A DNA stretch of 64,000 bases from Polaribacter sp. ALD11 (lineage in GTDB: Bacteria > Bacteroidota > Bacteroidia > Flavobacteriales > Flavobacteriaceae), in the NCBI RefSeq assembly GCF_002831685.1, contig NZ_CP025119.1, positions 2,626,001-2,690,000 of the forward strand, in the 5' to 3' direction. Positions 58,782-64,000 of the stretch are shown in pieces. A program made the position numbers and the translations under genes. The notes under the pieces were generated by a model, which was given only the letters and a program-made list of their open reading frames with translations, was not told where the DNA came from and did no database searches. Position 1 is the first letter of the stretch. Every line of letters begins with the position of its first letter.

Positions 58782-61700
58782 TTATTCTAAAATTATTTTT
58801 TTGTTTAATTTCCCGTTTTCTGTTTCAAGTTTTACTAAGTAAATACCTTTAGACAATTGTGGTAAAGAAATATCTTTAACACCAGTAGAATTAAAAGAGG
58901 TTTGTTTTACTTGTTTCCCTAAGATATTATAAATAGTTAAGTTTGTATTTCCTAAAGGTAAACCTGTAAGTCTTAAGTTAGAGTTATTAGTTTTATATAC
59001 ACTAACATTCTCTAAACTTAAGTTGTCTTTAACACTTAAAGACTTGTTATAAGTAGTATGAATGTAAAATTGACCAATATCTTTACTATCTTCTTCTAAA
59101 GTTATTTTATAGTCTTTTTCTGTAAGATTAATAAACTTATTATTTACTCTATCTTCTAAGAAAACATTTATATTTTCAGGTAGATTTAAACCTTCTATAG
59201 AAAATGTTAAGACTTCTTGTGATTTAGCAATAACTCCAACAGGTACTACCATGTCTTCGTAGTTTGCGTTTGGTAAAGCTTGTATGGCAAAATTTACACC
59301 ATTACTATTACTTGGTAAATGTGTAAAAATATTAAAATTAGAACTTACTCCTGTAAAAGTACCTATATCAGAACCAGGGTCTAAACCAATAGTTTTGTTT
59401 TCTATATATCTAATTTTTGTTGAAGAGTTTTTAGTTCCATCAGTAAGTTGTAAAATAATTTCTGGATAGCTTGTACCACTTTTTAGAAAAATATCTCCAG
59501 AATGGTGATTTTGCATGTCTTCAGTAAAACTAACATAAGTACCACCTGCATCAGGAGCATGAACAAAAAATCCTTGTCCTGGAGCAATATAGAAGGCTGC
59601 ATCATCTACAGATTTTTCTACATAATTTGTTCCATCCCATAAATATAAACCAGCTCTTGAAGGATCAAGGTTTTCGGCATCAATATTTACTTTCAAAAAG
59701 TTATTCGTTGCATCAGCAGTATTACTACCACTTAAAGGTGCTGTATATGGGTTACCTACTAAGTTCCATCTATTTCCTGCAGGGTTATCTCCACCATCAG
59801 TAATAGGGTAAGTTTTATCAGTAGTATTTAAAGTTCCTGAGAAAATTAAGTTACCTGCAGTACTTTTTTGTATTGAATATCCTTTACCTGCAGTATATGT
59901 TCCTGCAGTAGTTAGGGGGTTTGCACCTGTTCCTATACCTGTTGCACCTGTGTAGTAGTTCCAACGAGAAGCACTTACAACGTTATTTACATAAGGAGCA
60001 ATTGCATATTTATTTCCACTAGTATTAACCTTTCCAGAATGACTACTAATGTTTATACCTGAAATTGGAGCGGAAATTAAATGCCAGTTTGCACTTAAAT
60101 CTCTCTTATAATTAACATTACTAATTCCTGTATGATTTCCTTTAAGTATTAAAGAACCGTTAGTACCCCAATTTGATAATATAGTTAATTCTCCATTTTG
60201 GTTCAAATTACCGTTGATTGTTATAGAATAACCTTCTACTATATACAAAACTCCACCTATACTTATACTTAAATCGTTCACAGTAACATTTGTTTTATCT
60301 AAGAAAATAATTTTAGTAGCTACATCAACATTATCTGTGCTAATAGGTAATCTTCCTAATGACCAGTTACTAAGAACTGACCACACTCCAAATGCTGGGA
60401 TAAATAAATTTGTTTGATTTGCTTGTGTTGTGAAATTTAAAGAAGTAGCATCAGTAAGAGCAATACCTGCATAATTATTACCAAGAGCATCTTTAAAAGC
60501 TGTATTACTTATTTGAATATAATAGCCTGTATTTAAATCAAAATCAGAAGAAAGATTTATAGTCACAGTATTAGTCTCTACAGTAACAGCAGCTGTAGTA
60601 ACATCTATAACTTCAAAAGATCTATCATCTGATGTCTGTCTTATAAATATATATCCTGTTCCCTTACTAATATTTTCATTAAATGTTAATGTAATATTTT
60701 GGTTAAGAACTACTCCTGTTGAGTCGTCTGTAGGGTTAGAGGAAGTTAAAGTTGGGCCAGCATTATCTACAACAAACGTATTATTGTTCGTTCCTGTTGA
60801 TGTTAAATTAGTTAATACATTACCAACTATATCAGTAATATTTTGTCCACTTGCAAAAGCTAAGGTAACTGTTGCGTTTAAACTTGCTAAATTTCCACCA
60901 GAAGTTGTTACTCTGTAAACATTCCCACTTGGGTTAGTTACCGATGCAATTGATGCGGTTGTTCCGTTAACTGAAAAATCATCTGCACTTACATTTACTA
61001 CAGCGCTATCAAAAGTTACATCCCATACTAAGGCATCTGCATTTGTAGGGCTTGTTGTAGGGCTTTGACGAGTAATACTGCTAATAAGTGGATTAGTATT
61101 ATCTAATACAAACGTATTATTGTTTGTACCAGTTGGTGTTAAATTAGTTAATACATTACTAGAAGCATCAGTAATATTTTGTCCACTTGCAAAAACTAAG
61201 GTAACTGTTGCATTTAAACTTGCTAAATTTCCACCAGAAGTTGTTACTCTGTATACATTCCCATTTGGGTTAGTTACCGATGCAATTGATGCAGTTGTTC
61301 CGTTAACTGAAAAATCATTTTCACTTACATTTACTACAGCGCTATCAAAAGTTACATCCCAAGCTAAAGCATCAGCATTTGTTGCACTAGTTGTTGGGCT
61401 TTGACGAGTAATACTTGTAATACCAGGAGCAATACCATCAATAGCGATAGCTGTATTAGCACCTAAAGAGTTAGCAGCACCTGGAGAAGCTAATGTTAAT
61501 GTAGCATTACTACCACCAGCATCCTGAATACTAGTTCCTGCAGTTAATGAGTTTATTGCCGTATAATCTAAATCTGCACTTTCATCTCCCGCTTGAACAG
61601 TATATGTAAAGAAAAGGGTATTACTACCACTACCAGTTCCATTATAATTAATGGTTCTATCTATTGTACCAGTTTCTAAAGTTAATTGAGGTGTACCAGA

Positions 61701-62753
61701 AACAGTTACGTTTTCTGAGAATATAACACTAATTATTATATCATTACCAGTACCGTACGTTCCATTAGATGTAAAAGAGCTTACACCATTTATAATAGGT
61801 GCTACTGCACTTGATATAACCGTAGTTGTATTATCTGTAGTTGTATCTGCACTATCATTAACAGCAACTGTAAAAGTTGTAATTTCTGAAGTGCTTGTTC
61901 TGTTGTCTGTTGGGTTAAAGGATAATGCTCTTAATTTAGCTTGTAAATCTAAAGGAGAAGTACTTGCTATAACATAAGGTCCTGAACCAGTTAAACTAGT
62001 ACCAGTTAAAACACCTTTTGCATTATCATCTAAAGTTATAGTTGCAGATAGGTTATCTCCATCTGCATCTGAAGTTGTTATGGAAGAAAAGGGAGTTAGA
62101 GTAGCATTGTCATTTACTGTTTGTCCTGCAGAAGTACCACCAATTACTGGAACTGTGTTCGCAACAACTGCATCCCATTTAAAAGCATCTAAACCTAAAT
62201 AATCTAAATTTCCAGTTCCAGAAAAAACTAATTCATCTATTATTTTGTTAGAATTATCTACACCTCCTTCTGAAACAAAATTAATATGTGTATAACCATT
62301 ACTAGGAGTAAAATTAGGTTTTACATCTGCAAAACCATTAGTTTTAGTAATTGTGAAAACTGGAGTGGTATTACCATCTTTTTTACCAATTATTGTTAAG
62401 GTGCCAGTATGTGCACTCAATGTTTTTCTGGAACAAAAAAGATATAATTCTTTTACGGTAAAATAATTTGTATTATTAGTTTTTATTGTAAAGTTAGTTC
62501 CGTCATTTTCAATATATTGACTTTTATTGTCTATAAATTTATTATCTGCACCACTACCATTCCAACCAGCACCATTGAATAATTCTATATTATATAAATC
62601 TCCTGGAGAAGTAGAAGTTATATTAAATACCTGGCCATTATTGGTAAAAGATCTTGAGCCAGTAGTTTCAGTCTCAAAATCTTCCGTAGTTTGAGCAAAC
62701 GAGAAGTTGCTAATTAAAATAAATAAAAATAAAAAATGAGTAATTTTTTTCAT
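58782..62753 (-). CDS. T9SS type A sorted surface protein, 1,323 residues
   Basis: A large secreted protein. Signal peptide at residues 1-20 (SNFSFAQ), then a lectin-like/beta-sandwich region (about 25-200) and Ig-like repeats. Two are near-identical 112-residue units with ITRQSPTTSxTNADAL, VNVSxxDFSVNGTTASIASV and NVLTNLTxTGTNNNTF (about residues 440-665). An SbsA-type Ig domain follows (SNPTDDSTGVVLNQNI), then a long region with WHLISAPISG and WNLVGNPYTAP. It ends in a T9SS type A domain (LTIYNILGKQVKQTSF, LPQLSKGIYLVKLETENGK). The C-terminal 190 residues are very similar to the partial gene at 63351. T9SS cleaves that domain and anchors the protein on the surface. No enzymatic domain is recognised. 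The 59-residue peptide gene follows directly. Confidence 0.92.
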   Translation of the reverse strand: MKKITHFLFLFILISNFSFAQTTEDFETETTGSRSFTNNGQVFNITSTSPGDLYNIELFNGAGWNGSGADNKFIDNKSQYIENDGTNFTIKTNNTNYFTVKELYLFCSRKTLSAHTGTLTIIGKKDGNTTPVFTITKTNGFADVKPNFTPSNGYTHINFVSEGGVDNSNKIIDELVFSGTGNLDYLGLDAFKWDAVVANTVPVIGGTSAGQTVNDNATLTPFSSITTSDADGDNLSATITLDDNAKGVLTGTSLTGSGPYVIASTSPLDLQAKLRALSFNPTDNRTSTSEITTFTVAVNDSADTTTDNTTTVISSAVAPIINGVSSFTSNGTYGTGNDIIISVIFSENVTVSGTPQLTLETGTIDRTINYNGTGSGSNTLFFTYTVQAGDESADLDYTAINSLTAGTSIQDAGGSNATLTLASPGAANSLGANTAIAIDGIAPGITSITRQSPTTSATNADALAWDVTFDSAVVNVSENDFSVNGTTASIASVTNPNGNVYRVTTSGGNLASLNATVTLVFASGQNITDASSNVLTNLTPTGTNNNTFVLDNTNPLISSITRQSPTTSPTNADALVWDVTFDSAVVNVSADDFSVNGTTASIASVTNPSGNVYRVTTSGGNLASLNATVTLAFASGQNITDIVGNVLTNLTSTGTNNNTFVVDNAGPTLTSSNPTDDSTGVVLNQNITLTFNENISKGTGYIFIRQTSDDRSFEVIDVTTAAVTVETNTVTINLSSDFDLNTGYYIQISNTAFKDALGNNYAGIALTDATSLNFTTQANQTNLFIPAFGVWSVLSNWSLGRLPISTDNVDVATKIIFLDKTNVTVNDLSISIGGVLYIVEGYSITINGNLNQNGELTILSNWGTNGSLILKGNHTGISNVNYKRDLSANWHLISAPISGINISSHSGKVNTSGNKYAIAPYVNNVVSASRWNYYTGATGIGTGANPLTTAGTYTAGKGYSIQKSTAGNLIFSGTLNTTDKTYPITDGGDNPAGNRWNLVGNPYTAPLSGSNTADATNNFLKVNIDAENLDPSRAGLYLWDGTNYVEKSVDDAAFYIAPGQGFFVHAPDAGGTYVSFTEDMQNHHSGDIFLKSGTSYPEIILQLTDGTKNSSTKIRYIENKTIGLDPGSDIGTFTGVSSNFNIFTHLPSNSNGVNFAIQALPNANYEDMVVPVGVIAKSQEVLTFSIEGLNLPENINVFLEDRVNNKFINLTEKDYKITLEEDSKDIGQFYIHTTYNKSLSVKDNLSLENVSVYKTNNSNLRLTGLPLGNTNLTIYNILGKQVKQTSFNSTGVKDISLPQLSKGIYLVKLETENGKLNKKIILE
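60761..61432 (-). repeat. Two 336-bp tandem repeats in the T9SS protein gene
   Basis: The 19-base stretch GGGCTTTGACGAGTAATAC (plus strand) recurs 336 bp apart at 61060 and 61396, and the 112-codon units around it are nearly identical. Confidence 0.85.
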
Positions 62754-62792
62754 GTCTTTTAATATTTAGTTGTTGAGGAATAGTTTTACAAA

Positions 62793-62823
62793 CAAAGCTA
62801 AATAACAAACAAGAGAGTTCCAA
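62793..62823 (-). promoter_or_regulatory. Promoter of the T9SS type A protein gene
   Basis: On the minus strand TAGCTTTG (62793-62800) is preceded by TTG (62821-62823) with a 20-bp spacer. The start codon is 39 bp downstream. Confidence 0.6.
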
Positions 62824-62828
62824 AAAAA

Positions 62829-62861
62829 TGTCGTGAGTGAACCCTTTTTTGTCGTGAATGA
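62829..62861 (-). promoter_or_regulatory. Two 12-bp direct repeats at 21-bp period, LytTR-like site
   Basis: TGTCGTGAGTGA (62829-62840) and TGTCGTGAATGA (62850-62861) differ at one base and lie 21 bp apart on the same face of the helix. They end 5 bp upstream of the -33 element on the minus strand. LytTR-type activators bind direct repeats of about 9-12 bp with this spacing. The regulator is inferred. Confidence 0.6.
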
Positions 62862-63071
62862 TTTTTTTTGGTTAAAAAGAGATGCTTTAGTTTATTTTTT
62901 AGTTTAAAAAGTCTTTGTAGATTTTACAAAGGATGCTATTCAAATTAAATTTAGATGAATTTGTTTTTTTGAAAAAGGTTCTAAAAATCATCAATTTTAT
63001 GTTGTGGATAATTCAATTGATGCTTATTTAGTCGTTTCTGTAGATTAAAAAAGGAATAATTTTAAATAGAA
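62862..63071. other. Intergenic region between the two duplicated units
   Basis: The gene-free stretch is 62754-63142. Apart from the promoter, the direct repeats and the terminator listed on their own, I see only AT-rich sequence and no reliable frame. Confidence 0.45.
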
Positions 63072-63101
63072 AAAGGTTGCCATGTTATTATGGCAACCTT
63101 T
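63072..63101 (-). terminator. Terminator of the second unit
   Basis: A perfect 12-bp stem AAAGGTTGCCAT/ATGGCAACCTTT around a six-base loop, 41 bp past the stop of the 59-residue copy on the minus strand. Confidence 0.8.
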
Positions 63102-63134
63102 GTTTATAAGTACTATTATCCCCCAATATTAATA

Positions 63135-63840
63135 CTTAATTATTAAAATCCGCTTCCAGGAGCCTCAGGGCTTGCAGCTTGTGCTTTCTGTGGACTTAAG
63201 ATCATATAGGTTCCTAATGCAGTTAGGGCTGCATATTTACCATAGCTTCCAATTTTCTTAATAGCATCTTTACGAGTAATTTCTTGCGGTTTATCGTGAG
63301 TATTTTCGTTTTGTTTTTTCATGATGTTTTGTCTTTTAAAATTACTGTAATTATTCTAAAATTATTTTCTTATTCAATTTGCCGTTTTCTGTTTCAAGTT
63401 TTACTAAGTAAATACCTTTAGACAATTGTGGTAAAGAAATATCTTTAACACCATTAGAATTAAAAGAGGTTTGTTTTACTTGTTTCCCTAAGATATTATA
63501 AATAGTTAAGTTTGTATTTCCTAAAGGTAAACCTGTAAGTCTTAAGTTAGAATTGTTAGTTTTATATACGCTAACATTGTCTAAGTTTAAGTTATTTTCT
63601 ATACTTAAAGATTTGCTAGAAGTAGTATGTATGTAAAATTGACCTACATCTTTACTATCTTCTTCTAAAGTTATTTTATAGTCTTTTTCTGTAAGATTAA
63701 TAAACTTATTATTTACTCTATCTTCTAAGAAAACATTTATATTTTCAGGTAAATTTAAGCTTTCAATAGAAAGTGTTAAAGTTTCGTTCGCTTTAGCAAT
63801 AATTCCTATAGGTATTACCATGTCTTCATAATTACTTTTA
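63135..63840. repeat. Duplicated segment, second copy of 58567-59270
   Basis: The 59-residue gene, the short gap and about 160 codons of the T9SS protein end are highly similar in both places, offset by about 4,569 bp. The orientation is the same, so it is a direct tandem duplication that includes the 3' half of one gene and a whole small gene. Confidence 0.85.
63143..63322 (-). CDS. 59-residue exported peptide precursor, copy 2
   Basis: The ATG at 63322 (minus strand) opens 59 codons to TAA 63143-63145. The product differs from copy 1 at residues 12 (Pro for Ser) and 43 (Ser for Asn) only. It keeps TRKDAIKK, the hydrophobic helix, AQA at 47-49 and the same ASPEAPGSGF end. Silent changes are scattered, for example in the Glu and Ala codons of the tail, so protein sequence appears to be under selection. 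It lies 28 bp after the stop of the second T9SS protein. Function unknown. Confidence 0.85.
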   Translation of the reverse strand: MKKQNENTHDKPQEITRKDAIKKIGSYGKYAALTALGTYMILSPQKAQAASPEAPGSGF

Positions 63841-64000
63841 GGTAGTGTTTGAATTGCTAGTTTTCTACCATCGTTATCACTTAATAATTGAGTATATACA
63901 GCTAAATCATATGTTACACCACCAAACATTTTAGAATCATATCCATTGTCAAAGCCTTTGGTCTTATTTTCTGCATAAAATACTCTTGTAGATTTTTTAT
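63351..64000 (-). CDS. T9SS type A sorted surface protein, C-terminal part only
   Basis: The frame runs past the right edge, so only the last 216 or so residues are visible. The ATG at 63929 is internal: upstream codons continue in frame with KSTRVFYAENKTKGFDNG, which aligns with SSTKIRYIENKTIGLDPG of the complete paralogue at 58782. The C-terminal region has the linker NLPENINVFLEDRVNNKF and a type A T9SS sorting domain (LTIYNILGKQVKQTSF, LPQLSKGIYLVKLETENG), almost identical to the paralogue. The protein is followed by the second 59-residue gene. The N-terminal domains, and so the role, cannot be seen. Confidence 0.9.
   Translation of the reverse strand, partial: KKSTRVFYAENKTKGFDNGYDSKMFGGVTYDLAVYTQLLSDNDGRKLAIQTLPKSNYEDMVIPIGIIAKANETLTLSIESLNLPENINVFLEDRVNNKFINLTEKDYKITLEEDSKDVGQFYIHTTSSKSLSIENNLNLDNVSVYKTNNSNLRLTGLPLGNTNLTIYNILGKQVKQTSFNSNGVKDISLPQLSKGIYLVKLETENGKLNKKIILE

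Overview
The window is AT-rich chromosomal DNA from a member of the Bacteroidota, most likely a marine Flavobacteriaceae of the Polaribacter/Tenacibaculum kind. This is inferred from the TAnnTTTG promoter elements, type IX secretion (T9SS) sorting domains of both type A and type B, a PorP/SprF protein, flavobacterial forms of LeuRS, IleRS and a DksA-like protein, and several genes typical of the family. No tRNA, rRNA, CRISPR array, insertion sequence or prophage was found.

Region 1 (1-24.2 kb) is mostly housekeeping. In order it holds: the 3' part of a TonB-dependent receptor 17 bp before bioB; an NfeD-like protein with a flotillin; a cupin-like oxygenase; a 51-residue zinc-ribbon protein; rseP (minus); a SCO1-like protein; a feoA-feoB-small Cys-rich protein operon with an operator-like palindrome inside its promoter; a DUF2911 protein; and leuS, which carries an in-frame DUF559 endonuclease-like domain in its editing region. 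Then come an NtrY-like kinase, a crotonase, an unknown exported protein (minus) divergent from an AraC regulator, and a minus-strand block (PiT-like permease, universal stress protein, HD hydrolase; small membrane protein; bacilliredoxin). A TerB/DnaJ protein closes the region.

Region 2 (24.2-52.8 kb) is a cell-surface locus. Three exported proteins end in DUF11 repeats, and two of them are tandem paralogues with a choice-of-anchor L domain. They are followed by a giant protein of about 5,830 residues: 32 cadherin-like repeats, thrombospondin type 3 calcium-binding stretches and a type B gliding/T9SS C-terminal domain. Next come a PorP/SprF outer membrane protein and an OmpA-family protein with PD40-like repeats. 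The order resembles the sprC-sprD-sprB-sprF gliding locus of Flavobacterium johnsoniae. The likely division of labour is that SprF-like supports export of the SprB-like giant, while the OmpA protein ties the machinery to peptidoglycan.

Region 3 (52.9-58.2 kb) holds ileS (with an altered GXHH class I signature), a DksA-like protein, an exported adhesin-like protein and lspA.

Region 4 (58.2-64 kb, minus strand) contains two copies of a two-gene unit. Each is a T9SS type A surface protein followed at about 28 bp by a 59-residue protein that looks like an export signal attached to an identical ten-residue tail. The upstream region of the complete copy has two 12-bp direct repeats spaced at 21 bp, resembling a LytTR-type activator site. 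This duplicated unit and the LeuRS-DUF559 fusion are the most unusual things in the window.
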